Part shown: positions 8,426-16,877 of the stretch, in pieces
Layout: each line of letters opens with the position of its first letter
Numbering within the stretch: position 1 is the stretch's first letter
Translations under genes and position numbers: made by a program
Assembly (NCBI GenBank): GCA_003216375.1
Contig: QCIZ01000012.1
Location: 1-39,419 of the forward strand
DNA length: 39,419 bases
Origin: Prochlorococcus sp. AG-402-O21
GTDB lineage: Bacteria > Cyanobacteriota > Cyanobacteriia > PCC-6307 > Cyanobiaceae
Direction: 5' to 3'
The notes under the pieces: generated by a model
What the model was told of the DNA's origin: nothing
The model's input: the letters and a program-made list of their open reading frames with translations, nothing else
Databases searched by the model: none

Positions 8426-9288
8426 TAGGGGAGTTCAAGAGAGATATTACCCAATAGATTTTTGCGAAAATCATCAAGTAATCTTTGAGACATTCTTCTA
8501 GTATCTCCCGAAGTGTGACGTTCTGCTGCTAAAAGTAGCCATGAAGATTTGTCTTTAATAGTTTCATTGACAAATACTCCATATCTTTTTTGAAGACACA
8601 TTGACTTGATTCCCGCTTCTTGGGAATTTTCTAACGTTTCAAGAAGTTTCATAAAGTTAATTGCTACCTGTTCTGTATCGTATGCGGCTTGACCAATATC
8701 ATCACAAATAGCCAGTTTTAATGCGGCATTTTGATCTTCGAATTTAGGTGGTAGAACTCCAGGAGCATCCAACAGATCAAGATCTTGTCCCAATCTTACC
8801 CATCTCAAACTTCTCGTGACTCCAGGTTTTCTAGAGCTGGACACAACCTTTTTTTTAACTAGTCTGTTAATGAGAGCAGATTTACCTACATTTGGGAAAC
8901 CAAGAGTTAGCACTCTAATTGCACGATTCTTCATCCCTCGGTCAATACGCCTTTGATTCAATTCTTGCCCAGCACGAATGGCGGCCTGTTTTATTTGGAG
9001 AACGCCTGTTCCAGCTTTTGCATCACACCACCACGGGACTTTTCCCTCTGATCTTAATTTTTTATCCCATGCTTTATAAGCATCGACATTGATCATGTCT
9101 TTTCTATTGAGAACTAATATTTGCTTCTTTCCTTTTAACCATTTTTGGAGATATGGATGAGAAGTAGCAAGGGGTATTCTTGCATCGCGCACTTCGAAAA
9201 CTAGATCAACTTTATTCAGATTCTCTTTTAATTGTTTTTCTGCTTTAGCAATGTGCCCTGGATACCACTGTATAAGTTGCTTGTTCAC
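8425..9288 (-). CDS. rbgA: Ribosome biogenesis GTPase YlqF/RbgA
   Basis: 287 residues with the circularly permuted GTPase order that defines this family. The G4 motif NRKD (61-64) comes first, then G1 GFPNVGKS (130-137), then G3 DAPG (174-177). The N-terminus (IQWYPGHIAKAEKQL) is also characteristic. RbgA acts in late maturation of the 50S subunit and its GTPase is stimulated by the ribosome. The start is GTG; no upstream in-frame ATG is visible. The stop overlaps the ATG of the downstream pseudouridine synthase by one base, pairing a 50S assembly factor with a 23S rRNA modification enzyme in a two-gene operon. Upstream lies the 478-base gap shared with pgk. Confidence 0.92.
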   Translation of the reverse strand: MNKQLIQWYPGHIAKAEKQLKENLNKVDLVFEVRDARIPLATSHPYLQKWLKGKKQILVLNRKDMINVDAYKAWDKKLRSEGKVPWWCDAKAGTGVLQIKQAAIRAGQELNQRRIDRGMKNRAIRVLTLGFPNVGKSALINRLVKKKVVSSSRKPGVTRSLRWVRLGQDLDLLDAPGVLPPKFEDQNAALKLAICDDIGQAAYDTEQVAINFMKLLETLENSQEAGIKSMCLQKRYGVFVNETIKDKSSWLLLAAERHTSGDTRRMSQRLLDDFRKNLLGNISLELP

Positions 9289-9766
9289 GGAATTTTAAAA
9301 ATAACTTGGTTAAAATTGATTAATCTAAAAATTGTAAAAGTTGATTTTTGATTTATTTTGGAAGCAAATTTTTTTAAATTCTAAACTAAATTTATCATCT
9401 AAAAAGATTAAATAAGTTGATTATCGTAATTTGATTATTCATAATATCCTGACGAGAGTTCAATTTTATTGATAAATGTAGATTGATAGAATCACAATAT
9501 TTAATAACTACCGATGAATCACTATTGGTCATAGTGTAAGTTCAAAAAAAATTAGATTTCTACCTTTACATTTTAAGTGTATATTTTCTTGTAATTGCAG
9601 GTATTTTAGGGGTAATTAATTATTTTAACTATAAATTTTTAATATCTTAAATTCGTTTTTAGGTTCTCAAGGGGTTAGGTAGATTTTTTCTGTGTCTTAG
9701 TAATTACCCATTAGGTGCCTTTGAAGAGCTATGGTCACTCAGTTTCCTATCTGAATCCTATACATT
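9289..9766. other. 478-base AT-rich divergent intergenic region (rbgA / pgk)
   Basis: This is the longest gene-free stretch in the window. It separates the divergent rbgA and pgk genes and is visibly richer in A and T than the coding DNA. I see no tRNA fold, no strong GC hairpin and no long repeat. A 45-codon reverse-strand frame (9395-9532) was judged unlikely to be real. The region presumably carries the pgk promoter and leader and the rbgA promoter, but no -35/-10 pair stands out enough to annotate. The last 100 bases before pgk are less AT-rich and may be transcribed leader. Confidence 0.6.
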
Positions 9767-10972
9767 ATGTCTAAGCGTTCCCTGTCAAGTCTCGGCGCTG
9801 AAGACTTATGCGGCAAACGTGTTTTTGTGAGAGTTGATTTTAATGTCCCATTAGGAGATGAGGGGCAAATAACTGATGACACAAGAATTCGTGCTGCTTT
9901 ACCAACTATCAATGACCTTCTTGAGAAGAGTGCAAAAGTCATTCTCTCTGCTCATTTTGGGAGGCCCAAAGGAAAGGTTAATGAAACAATGCGTTTGACT
10001 GCTGTTGCGCAAAGACTCAGTGAATTGCTTGGTAAAACAGTTGTAAAAACTGAAAGTTGTATAGGAGCAGAAGCTAAGTCAAAAGTAGATGCTATGTCTA
10101 ATGGCGATGTTGTCCTTTTGGAAAATGTTCGATTTATTGCTGGGGAAGAAAAAAATGATACTGAATTTGCAAAAGAATTAGCTTCTTTGGCAGAAGTTTA
10201 TGTTAACGATGCTTTTGGAGCTGCCCACCGTGCACATGCCTCTACTGAGGGGGTTACAAAGTTCTTAAGTCCCTGTGTTGCAGGCTATTTAATGGAAAAA
10301 GAGCTGCAGTACCTTCAAGGAGCCATAGATCAACCTAAAAGACCATTAGCAGCAATAGTTGGGGGTTCAAAAGTAAGTAGTAAGATCGGTGTCTTGGAAT
10401 CTTTGATTGATAAATGTGACAAGATAATTGTTGGTGGAGGGATGATATTTACCTTTTATAAGGCTAGAGGATTATCGGTGGGTAATAGTCTTGTAGAGGA
10501 AGATAAGCTTGAATTAGCTAGTGCTTTGGAGAAGAAAGCAAAAGATAAAGGAGTTGAGTTTCTTTTGCCAAGCGATGTTGTGTTGGCTGATAATTTTTCT
10601 CCTGATGCAAATAGTAAAATTTCAAAAGTAGATTCTATTAGCGAAGGTTGGATGGGATTGGATATTGGTTCAGAATCAGTTGAACTTTTTCAGAATGCTT
10701 TGAAAGATTGCAAAACTGTTATTTGGAATGGACCGATGGGTGTCTTTGAATTTGAGAAATTTGCAAATGGAACAAATGCAATAGCAAATACTTTGGCTGA
10801 ATTAAGTGCTCAAGGATGCTGCACGATTATTGGAGGTGGAGATTCAGTGGCAGCAGTTGAGAAAGCAGGTTTAGCTAAAAATATGTCTCATATCTCTACT
10901 GGGGGTGGAGCAAGCCTTGAACTTTTGGAAGGTAAGGTTCTTCCTGGAGTTTCTGCTCTAGATGATGCTTGA
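9767..10972 (+). CDS. pgk: Phosphoglycerate kinase
   Basis: 401 residues, the normal length. The enzyme interconverts 3-phosphoglycerate plus ATP and 1,3-bisphosphoglycerate plus ADP. In a cyanobacterium it serves both the Calvin cycle and glycolysis. The family motifs are clear: [12 protein letters not shown] at about 19-30, [21 protein letters not shown] in the hinge region, the nucleotide-site segment [11 protein letters not shown], and the C-terminal [14 protein letters not shown] with [14 protein letters not shown]. The start is an ATG at 9767 preceded by the long divergent leader region. A strong intrinsic terminator begins 27 bases after the stop, so pgk is probably transcribed alone. 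Confidence 0.98.
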   Translation: MSKRSLSSLGAEDLCGKRVFVRVDFNVPLGDEGQITDDTRIRAALPTINDLLEKSAKVILSAHFGRPKGKVNETMRLTAVAQRLSELLGKTVVKTESCIGAEAKSKVDAMSNGDVVLLENVRFIAGEEKNDTEFAKELASLAEVYVNDAFGAAHRAHASTEGVTKFLSPCVAGYLMEKELQYLQGAIDQPKRPLAAIVGGSKVSSKIGVLESLIDKCDKIIVGGGMIFTFYKARGLSVGNSLVEEDKLELASALEKKAKDKGVEFLLPSDVVLADNFSPDANSKISKVDSISEGWMGLDIGSESVELFQNALKDCKTVIWNGPMGVFEFEKFANGTNAIANTLAELSAQGCCTIIGGGDSVAAVEKAGLAKNMSHISTGGGASLELLEGKVLPGVSALDDA

Positions 10973-10998
10973 TAATTTCAAATAAATTTTCTAATTGT

Positions 10999-11035
10999 TA
11001 AAAGTAGGTTTTATAAACCTACTTTTATTTTTTTT
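10999..11035. terminator. Intrinsic terminator after pgk, overlapping the convergent gene's stop
   Basis: A perfect 13-bp stem (10999-11011 with 11015-11027) has a 3-base loop and is followed on plus by eight T residues (11028-11035). It ends pgk transcription. The right arm and loop also encode, on the minus strand, the final residues KVGL and the stop codon of the convergent secreted protein, so the hairpin is part of that coding sequence. Confidence 0.9.
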
Positions 11036-11730
11036 GTAATTGAATAAATCCCCTCTGGATGAGTAATTATAGCTGAAATAGTTTGAGTACCAGGGTCTAA
11101 TGGTGCTTGAATATATTTAAATAGCCCACCTGATTGACTAGGTTTAATCCCAAAAAAATCATTTGATATATTCATTTTCTCATTATTTTTAAGTACAATC
11201 ATTCCACTAGCGGTTAATGAATTATCAAGGGGTCCTTCAATGATCAAATTTATTTCATATCGTTCACCAGTAAGAACTTTATCAGGAGAAATTATTTCTA
11301 CAATCAATGGAGAATTTTGACTATTAAGAATTGATTCTTCATCTATAACTTGATAACTTTTAATTTTGTTTTTGTAAGTTTCTATTTTAACGGTTTGTAT
11401 CGTATGTAGATTATAAATTTTTTCTCCAATTGTTCTTGTGGATTTAATTTTTATATCTAGAAGTGATTTGCTTGGATCATTTCTAATCATTTTAATTGAC
11501 CATTTTGAATCTTTGTATTTGTTTCTAAAAGCTAAAGACTGTTTATTAAATTTATTGAATGATTGTTTTGAAAATAGTTCTTTCAGTAAATCATCATTTC
11601 TCTCGTTGAGAATTTCCTCTAATTGATTGCTTAATAACTGATTATTTAAATTCTTACTTAAAGCAGAATTGATCAAGAACGGATATAGCAATAAAAAACC
11701 TATTAATTTGTTTGCTAGTGGATTTCTCAC
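11011..11730 (-). CDS. Putative secreted protein of unknown function
   Basis: 239 residues that I do not recognise. The first 26 look like a signal peptide: a basic start (MRNPLANK), a hydrophobic core (LIGFLLLYPFLI) and a likely signal peptidase site after SALS. The mature N-terminal part (about 30-120) is rich in Asn and Lys and contains LLKELFSKQS and FRNKYKDSKWSIK. This faintly resembles small cone-shaped NTF2-like folds, but I cannot assert it. The C-terminal 100 residues are beta-rich, with repeated hydrophobic/polar alternation (LIVEIISPDKVLTGERYEINLIIEG), suggestive of an Ig-like beta sandwich. The start is GTG with an AAGG-type ribosome site close upstream. The stop lies inside the pgk terminator hairpin. 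An envelope or periplasmic location is inferred. Confidence 0.75.
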   Translation of the reverse strand: MRNPLANKLIGFLLLYPFLINSALSKNLNNQLLSNQLEEILNERNDDLLKELFSKQSFNKFNKQSLAFRNKYKDSKWSIKMIRNDPSKSLLDIKIKSTRTIGEKIYNLHTIQTVKIETYKNKIKSYQVIDEESILNSQNSPLIVEIISPDKVLTGERYEINLIIEGPLDNSLTASGMIVLKNNEKMNISNDFFGIKPSQSGGLFKYIQAPLDPGTQTISAIITHPEGIYSITKKIKVGL

Positions 11731-11785
11731 GACTACCTTTTTTACTCAATATAACTTAGCCTCAAAAGATAAAGTGATTTAATTT

Positions 11786-12844
11786 ATGCCTCGCCTTTTA
11801 ATTGCTGCAAGCGGGACGGGTGGGCACATTTATCCTGCATTATCATTCGCTGATTCACTTTCAAATTCTTGGGAAATAGAGTGGCTAGGAGTACCAAATA
11901 GGCTTGAGGTTGAACTGGTTCCAAAAAAATACAATTTAATAAAGCTAAAAGTTGGAGGATTACAAGGAAACATTTTTCGGAAAATGTTTGATTTATTTAA
12001 ATTACTCTTCGCTTCTATTCAAGTCTCTATACTGTTACGACAAAAAAAAATTAACGTTATTTTCACCACTGGTGGCTACATATCTGCACCTAGTATTCTT
12101 GGCGCAAAAATAGCTGGCATCCCGGTTTTATTGCATGAATCTAATGCTATCCCTGGCAAAGTAACTAGGCTCATGGGGAGATTTTGTGATCATGTGGCTT
12201 TAGGGATCCCATCAGCATCTGATTATTTACCAGGATGTAGAACAAGTTTTACTGGAACACCTGTAAGGTCAGAATTTTTATTAGAACAGTCTCTACCAAG
12301 TTGGGTCCCTTCAGGAGAGGGGGTATTGATTGTGATCATGGGAGGTAGTCAGGGAGCAATAAAAATGAATGAGATGGTAAGGAATGTCTTGCCTTGTTTG
12401 ATTGAGCAGGGTTGTAGAGTTGTTCACTTGACCGGTAAGAAAGATTGTTTTTATAGAAATCTAGATAAAGATACAAGCCACCCTAATTTAGTGGTAAGAC
12501 ACTTCAGTGATGAAATGCCTGCATTGCTTCAACATGCTGACCTTGCAATAAGTAGAGCAGGATCTGGTGCAATTTGTGAATTAATGGTAACTAAAACGCC
12601 TTCAATTTTAATACCTTTCCCAAATGCTGCCGATCAACATCAAGAGTTTAATGCTGCTTATATGGCTAGGTATGGAGGTGCTGTAATAGTTAATCAGCAT
12701 GATCCAGAAAAAAATATATTAAAGAACATTATATCTAATTTGATAGATTCTAATTCTCTTAGTCAAATGAAATCAAATATGAATAATTACAATTGCATCA
12801 ATTCTGAAAATAAGATATTTGATATTATAAATTTGATTAGTTAA
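11786..12844 (+). CDS. murG: UDP-GlcNAc:lipid-I N-acetylglucosaminyltransferase
   Basis: 352 residues, a normal MurG. It adds N-acetylglucosamine from UDP-GlcNAc to lipid I at the inner face of the plasma membrane, making lipid II, the last cytoplasmic peptidoglycan precursor. Visible motifs are the N-terminal glycine loop GTGGHIYPA (10-18), the conserved HESNAIPGK segment, GGSQGA in the second Rossmann domain, and SRAGSGAICEL followed by PFPNAADQHQ around the UDP-GlcNAc site. The start is ATG. The gene is not within a division-cell wall cluster here. Its last 8 bases overlap the stop region of the convergent aminotransferase gene. Confidence 0.96.
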   Translation: MPRLLIAASGTGGHIYPALSFADSLSNSWEIEWLGVPNRLEVELVPKKYNLIKLKVGGLQGNIFRKMFDLFKLLFASIQVSILLRQKKINVIFTTGGYISAPSILGAKIAGIPVLLHESNAIPGKVTRLMGRFCDHVALGIPSASDYLPGCRTSFTGTPVRSEFLLEQSLPSWVPSGEGVLIVIMGGSQGAIKMNEMVRNVLPCLIEQGCRVVHLTGKKDCFYRNLDKDTSHPNLVVRHFSDEMPALLQHADLAISRAGSGAICELMVTKTPSILIPFPNAADQHQEFNAAYMARYGGAVIVNQHDPEKNILKNIISNLIDSNSLSQMKSNMNNYNCINSENKIFDIINLIS

Positions 12845-13919
12845 TGTAACCTTTTAATGTATTAATAATTTGAATATTTTGCTTTCTTTTTTGGAGACTT
12901 ATTCTGATCCAATTTTCACCTAGATTTATAAATGATCTACAGTCTCTAACTAAAATTCCTCTTTTTTTTAAATTCTCAATAAGATTTAATGTTGAACTAT
13001 CACTTTTGATTAATTGAAAGTTTGTAGTTGATGGTAGAGGTTTAATAGTAGAGAAATCTGATAAACTTTTATTTAACCACTTCCCTTCTTTCTCTATCCA
13101 TGTATGGATTTTATTTAACCTTTTTTTATGTAGTTTAGAATCTTTCATGATCAAATTAGTTGCATTTATAGCTAGAGTATTTACTGGCCAAGGATCTCTT
13201 ATCTCTTTCCATTTTGACAATCTATCTGAGTTTGCAATTGCGTATCCAATCCTTAATCCAGCAATGCCAAGGAACTTAGTTAAACTCCTTATCACTACAA
13301 GGTTTTTATAGCTTTTAGTTAAATCTATTATTGATTGATTTTCACCTCCAGGTGTAATAGAAATAAATGCCTCGTCGCAAATTACAAGTTTATAATTATC
13401 TAATAATCTTTTTATTGAAGAACGACTCCATAATTGTCCGGTTGGATTGTGTGGATTTGTAATCCATAAGACATTGGTTTTTGGTTCAATTGGAAATGGT
13501 TGAGGTTTTCTTGTAGTCCAAGATAAGGGTAAGGTGTTGTAAATATAATGCGCATTCCAGCATTTTAAAGCTCTTTGATAGTCCCCAAAGCCAGGAGATG
13601 GTAAAGAGCTTATTCCATTTAAACTTGCATCTCTTGCGGCCCAAGTGAATAATTCAGAGGCTCCATTACCAGGTAAAATCATTGAAGGATCAACATTATG
13701 CCATTCTGAAATAGCATTTTTTAATTCAAAATAACTTCTATCTGGATAAAATCTAATAGAACCATTTTTTATACTATTAATAAGATAATTATTTAATTTT
13801 TTAGGTAATTTGAAAGGGACTAATGATGCACTTGCATCGATTATATTATCTTTAGATAAACCTAATTTTCTGGCTTCTTTTTCAATATTACCTCCATGAT
13901 TATCGAAGTCTACTTTCAT
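12837..13919 (-). CDS. CobD/CobC-like PLP enzyme (threonine-phosphate decarboxylase or class I aminotransferase)
   Basis: 360 residues of fold-type I PLP enzyme. The N-terminal HGGN (8-11) is the hallmark of the cobalamin-pathway CobD/CobC group, which decarboxylates L-threonine O-3-phosphate to the aminopropanol linker of vitamin B12. Other motifs are PGNGASELF (84-92), NPHNPTG (155-161), DEAF (181-184) and the PLP-lysine segment SLTKFLGIAGLRIGY with the lysine at about 215. Histidinol-phosphate aminotransferase is a close relative, but its N-terminus lacks HGGN. Picocyanobacteria make pseudocobalamin, which fits, although other pathway genes are absent from the window. The gene follows pyrD on the same strand after 63 bases and overlaps murG tail to tail by 8 bases. 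Confidence 0.8.
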   Translation of the reverse strand: MKVDFDNHGGNIEKEARKLGLSKDNIIDASASLVPFKLPKKLNNYLINSIKNGSIRFYPDRSYFELKNAISEWHNVDPSMILPGNGASELFTWAARDASLNGISSLPSPGFGDYQRALKCWNAHYIYNTLPLSWTTRKPQPFPIEPKTNVLWITNPHNPTGQLWSRSSIKRLLDNYKLVICDEAFISITPGGENQSIIDLTKSYKNLVVIRSLTKFLGIAGLRIGYAIANSDRLSKWKEIRDPWPVNTLAINATNLIMKDSKLHKKRLNKIHTWIEKEGKWLNKSLSDFSTIKPLPSTTNFQLIKSDSSTLNLIENLKKRGILVRDCRSFINLGENWIRISLQKRKQNIQIINTLKGYIN

Positions 13920-13982
13920 TAAATTTAAGATAACATTATTCTAAGTTTAAAAGATAGTTATACTCATTTATTGGTTTTATTT

Positions 13983-15140
13983 TTATTTCCATGGCTCTTC
14001 TGAACCGATGACCTCTTTAATGTTTCGGAATCCGTGTTTTTCCATTTGCAAGGTTAATCCATCTAAAATGTCAGGAACTAAATTTGGTCCCTCAAATATC
14101 CAACCAGTATAAACTTGAACCAATGATGCTCCAGCTGCAATTCTTTCCCATGCGGTTCTTGCTGAACTAATTCCACCTACGCCAATCAGAGGTAAATCAT
14201 TATTCGTACCACTTCTTAGCCTTCTAATAACTTCTAGCCCTCTTTTTTGTAAAGGTAGTCCACTCAAACCTCCTTTCTCTTGTCCAAGAGTATTTCCTGT
14301 TTTGATTTTTAGGTTTTTCAAATCAAATCGATTTAAGCTTGTATTAATTGCAATGATTCCGTCTATCCCATTTTCCATTGCAACTCTTAATATCTCATCA
14401 ATTTCTTCATTTGAAAGATCAGGGGCAATTTTTACAAGTAAAGGAGGACAATTGGATATATCTTTAAGTGTTCTTATTAATTTTTTGATTTGTTGTGTTC
14501 CTTGTAATGAACGAAGGCCTGGGGTATTGGGCGAACTAACATTGATTACTGCATAGTCTGATAAAGGAGCTAATAGTCTTAGAGATAAAGCATAGTCTTT
14601 ATGAGCTTCATCGAGAGGGGTGATTTTTGACTTTCCTAAATTTATTCCTAGGACACAAGGCCTATTGCCTGGAGCAGGGATTTGTTGTTTTTCTAGGGTT
14701 TTTAAAAATTTTTCAGCTCCTTCATTATTAAATCCCATTCGATTCAATGCAGCTTTCTCTTGTGCAATTCTGAAAAGTCTGGGTTTTGGATTGCCTTTTT
14801 GGGCATGCCAAGTAATAGTTCCTAATTCGGCGAAACCAAATCCAAAATAATTCCAAAGACCTGCTCCTACTCCATTCTTATCAAAGCCAGCGGCAAGCCC
14901 TAAAGGGTTTTTAAAGTGAGAGCCAAAAACAATTTGATTTAAGCTCGAGCTGTTTCTTTGAAAATCATTTGATGCTTTTAAAAGGATATTAGAAATTATT
15001 GGAAAATTTCTATTTAGTGATGCGAATTTAATTGCATTAAGAGCAGAATTTGTAAGAATTTCTGCATCAATACCCTCATCTTGAGATAGAAGCTGGCCAA
15101 GCAGAATATTGTATAAGTCTTTTTTTTTATTATTTGACAA
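13983..15140 (-). CDS. pyrD: Dihydroorotate dehydrogenase (quinone), class 2
   Basis: 385 residues. This membrane-associated flavoenzyme oxidises dihydroorotate to orotate in pyrimidine synthesis and passes electrons to quinone. Class 2 features are the N-terminal helical extension before the barrel, [10 protein letters not shown] near 77, the [10 protein letters not shown] strand, the catalytic-serine region [16 protein letters not shown], and the FMN phosphate-binding segment [21 protein letters not shown] near the C-terminus. The start is TTG. No in-frame ATG exists before the conserved core, and the start overlaps the end of rnhA by 11 bases, which suggests translational coupling. It belongs to the rnhA-pyrD-(CobD-like) run on the minus strand. 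Confidence 0.94.
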   Translation of the reverse strand: MSNNKKKDLYNILLGQLLSQDEGIDAEILTNSALNAIKFASLNRNFPIISNILLKASNDFQRNSSSLNQIVFGSHFKNPLGLAAGFDKNGVGAGLWNYFGFGFAELGTITWHAQKGNPKPRLFRIAQEKAALNRMGFNNEGAEKFLKTLEKQQIPAPGNRPCVLGINLGKSKITPLDEAHKDYALSLRLLAPLSDYAVINVSSPNTPGLRSLQGTQQIKKLIRTLKDISNCPPLLVKIAPDLSNEEIDEILRVAMENGIDGIIAINTSLNRFDLKNLKIKTGNTLGQEKGGLSGLPLQKRGLEVIRRLRSGTNNDLPLIGVGGISSARTAWERIAAGASLVQVYTGWIFEGPNLVPDILDGLTLQMEKHGFRNIKEVIGSEEPWK

Positions 15141-15612
15141 AATCTTTTAGTTGTATTTTGCGACCTTTTGAAAAAGCTACAGCAATTGCGTCGACTCTAT
15201 CATTATCCTTCTCTCCACTATGACCTTTGACATATTGAAGTTTGATTTTTGGTAGCTCAGGGTTGTCAAGAGCTTTCCATAGATCTTGATTCAGAACTGG
15301 CTTACCAGATGCAGTTTTCCAGCCTTTCTTTTTCCAATTTGACATCCATTTTTCCATCCCATCAATTAAATATTTGCTATCAGTTTTAATAGTTATTGAA
15401 GGGGAAAATTTTATTTTTTTAAATTTTTCTAGAACAAATAATGCAGCCTGTAATTCCATACGATTATTTGTTGTTTCTGGGTTGAAACCTCCGAATTCAA
15501 CTTCACTCCCATCTTGGAATCTAATTAATGCTCCCCAGCCGCCTGGGCCAGGATTACCACTACATGCACCATCCGTTGCTGCAGCAATCGCAAATTTTTC
15601 TTCTTTAGACAT
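15130..15612 (-). CDS. rnhA: Ribonuclease HI
   Basis: 160 residues. It degrades the RNA strand of RNA-DNA hybrids such as R-loops and lagging-strand primers. The catalytic carboxylates are all visible: D14 in [14 protein letters not shown]53 in [10 protein letters not shown]78 in TDSKYLIDG, and D141 in NDRVDAIA. The accessory histidine is at H131 in KGHSG. The start ATG at 15612 is the only one before the first catalytic motif. It sits directly against the T-tract of the rplL terminator, so the mRNA has essentially no room for a normal leader unless transcription reads through. It overlaps pyrD by 11 bases. Confidence 0.96.
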   Translation of the reverse strand: MSKEEKFAIAAATDGACSGNPGPGGWGALIRFQDGSEVEFGGFNPETTNNRMELQAALFVLEKFKKIKFSPSITIKTDSKYLIDGMEKWMSNWKKKGWKTASGKPVLNQDLWKALDNPELPKIKLQYVKGHSGEKDNDRVDAIAVAFSKGRKIQLKDFVK

Positions 15613-15640
15613 AAAAAAACCGGTCTAAATAGACCGGTTT
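15613..15640 (-). terminator. Intrinsic terminator after rplL, abutting the rnhA start codon
   Basis: A perfect 10-bp stem (15617-15626 with 15631-15640) has a 4-base loop. Read on the minus strand it is GC-rich at its core (ACCGGTC) and is followed by seven Ts (15619 down to 15613, partly paired). It closes the secE-to-rplL ribosomal operon. The base after the T-tract is the first base of the rnhA ATG. Confidence 0.88.
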
Positions 15641-15679
15641 CATATAAGCAGAAAATAGGTGTTTTTCCAGTAAAGATAC

Positions 15680-16075
15680 TTATTTCAAAGTTACTTTTCC
15701 GCCAACAGCCTCAATTGCTTTTTTTAGAGCCTCAGCATCTTCTTTCGTTGCTCCTTCTTTTATTGTTTTTGGAGCAGCTTCAACTAAGGCTTTTGCTTCG
15801 CCAAGGCCTAAACCTGTGGCATTTCTAACTTCTTTAAGGACTTTGATTTTAGATGAAGCATCAAAGCTTTCTAAAACTACCTCAAATTCAGTTTTTTCTT
15901 CGGCAGCATCAGCACCATCGCCACCAGCAGCAGCTCCGGGAGCTGCCATGACAACGCCAGCAGATGCGGCAGCAGATACACCAAAAGCTTCTTCTATTTG
16001 CTTAACAAGCTCTGAAGCTTCAAGCAAAGATAGGCTTTTTAATGAATCTAAGATTTCATCGGTTTTTGCAGACAT
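15680..16075 (-). CDS. rplL: 50S ribosomal protein L7/L12
   Basis: 131 residues. L7/L12 forms the multimeric stalk that recruits and stimulates translation GTPases. The N-terminal dimerisation and L10-binding helix ([24 protein letters not shown]) is followed by an alanine/glycine-rich flexible hinge (about 36-58). The globular C-terminal domain carries [27 protein letters not shown], which is highly conserved. The gene follows rplJ by 51 bases, the classic L10-L7/L12 pair. Several copies of L7/L12 are needed per L10, which is usually achieved by stronger translation of rplL. A terminator lies 39 bases past the stop. Confidence 0.98.
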   Translation of the reverse strand: MSAKTDEILDSLKSLSLLEASELVKQIEEAFGVSAAASAGVVMAAPGAAAGGDGADAAEEKTEFEVVLESFDASSKIKVLKEVRNATGLGLGEAKALVEAAPKTIKEGATKEDAEALKKAIEAVGGKVTLK

Positions 16076-16126
16076 GGTTTAAATCAGCAACTTAGTAAGT
16101 AGAAAACAAATTGTTAAACAGGAGTA

Positions 16127-16654
16127 TCAGCTCTCGCCGCTCTCAGAATGTTGTTTAAGAGATCTTGCAAGTCCAGATGGGACCTCATTTATACCAATAG
16201 CGATTTTGCTTGTTATGGAATTCATTGCACCTGCAATTTGTGCCATAAGTGCTTCCTTGCTAGGAAGTTTTGCAATCGCCTTGATCTCATCTTGAGATAA
16301 AAGTTTGCCTTCGAAAAGACCTCCTTTAGTCTCAGACTTTTGAGTTTCCTTTTGAAATGCTTGTACAGCTTTAACAGCACTCCCAACATCTCCTTTGATT
16401 AAGACAAAGGCGTTAGTTCCAGTAAGCAATGACTCCAAACCAGTCCAGGAATCTTTTCCTTTTATGGCTTGACGCATCAAGGTATTTTTAGTGACCTTGC
16501 AGACGCCATCGCTTTTATGCAATCTTGAGCGCAAGTCAGACATCTCTTTTGTGGATAAGCCCTTGTAATCAAGCACTAAAGCCATTTCGGAGTTGTCTAG
16601 TAGACCCTCTAATGTTTCGACGATCTGTTTTTTGCTTTCCAGCGTGCGGCCCAT
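16127..16654 (-). CDS. rplJ: 50S ribosomal protein L10
   Basis: 175 residues. L10 anchors the L7/L12 dimers to 23S rRNA at the base of the stalk and is the autogenous repressor of its own operon in many bacteria. The family start [21 protein letters not shown] is present, followed by [21 protein letters not shown] and [12 protein letters not shown] in the rRNA-binding domain. The C-terminal helix that carries L7/L12 is at about 130-165. The start is the ATG at 16654. A strong RNA stem ends five bases before it, and no ordinary Shine-Dalgarno is visible. The 223-base gap to rplA holds an L10-type leader, so feedback control by L10 is likely. Confidence 0.98.
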   Translation of the reverse strand: MGRTLESKKQIVETLEGLLDNSEMALVLDYKGLSTKEMSDLRSRLHKSDGVCKVTKNTLMRQAIKGKDSWTGLESLLTGTNAFVLIKGDVGSAVKAVQAFQKETQKSETKGGLFEGKLLSQDEIKAIAKLPSKEALMAQIAGAMNSITSKIAIGINEVPSGLARSLKQHSESGES

Positions 16655-16659
16655 AATAA

Positions 16660-16738
16660 TTGGATCGAATCGGGGGAAGAACTGGACATGCGGCCATATT
16701 CCACTTGAGGAATCGAGGCCGCTAACGATTCAATCCAA
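16660..16738 (-). promoter_or_regulatory. Nested stem-loop immediately upstream of rplJ
   Basis: On the minus-strand RNA a 13-bp outer helix forms between 16738-16726 and 16672-16660, perfect except for one G-U pair (16666 with 16732). Inside it is a 6-bp GC-rich helix (16722-16717 with 16695-16690). That in turn encloses a 5-bp helix (16713-16709 with 16702-16698) with a 6-base loop. The outer helix ends five bases before the rplJ ATG, placing the initiation region next to a stable structure. The complementarity is seen directly. A role in translational control or attenuation is inferred. Confidence 0.7.
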
Positions 16739-16739
16739 A

Positions 16740-16860
16740 AAGATAAAACCCTGCGTATGCCTCGGCGGGATTTATAGATTCTATTAAACCAAAAGTTTAA
16801 TAGCTTCAGACCTGCTGTCTTTGGCTGGGCGCATGCCCTTGTGGTTATACCACTAACTTA
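16740..16860 (-). promoter_or_regulatory. Ribosomal protein L10 leader (autoregulatory)
   Basis: The leader upstream of rplJ has hallmarks of the L10 leader family. These are a 5-bp hairpin (16841-16853), a GGGC/GCCC hairpin (16827-16838), a perfect 9-bp hairpin with a 5-base loop (16781-16803), and the conserved core read on the minus strand as AAATCCCGCCGAGGCATA (core hairpin about 16749-16769). The core matches the segment I know from Bacillus-type L10 leaders. In that family the L10(L12) complex binds here and represses its own operon. The match is from memory, not a covariance-model search. Confidence 0.75.
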
Positions 16861-16877
16861 ATTTACAACAATGCGGG

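Noticed and set aside
9395-9532. A 45-codon ATG frame on the minus strand in the rbgA/pgk gap.
   Set aside because: The translation is Asn/Ile/Leu-rich with no recognisable pattern, as expected from AT-rich noncoding DNA, and no ribosome site is visible.
15816-16082. An 88-codon open frame on plus opposite rplL.
   Set aside because: It is the complement of the alanine-rich L7/L12 hinge, which gives Ala/Pro/Ser-rich antisense frames; rplL is unambiguous.
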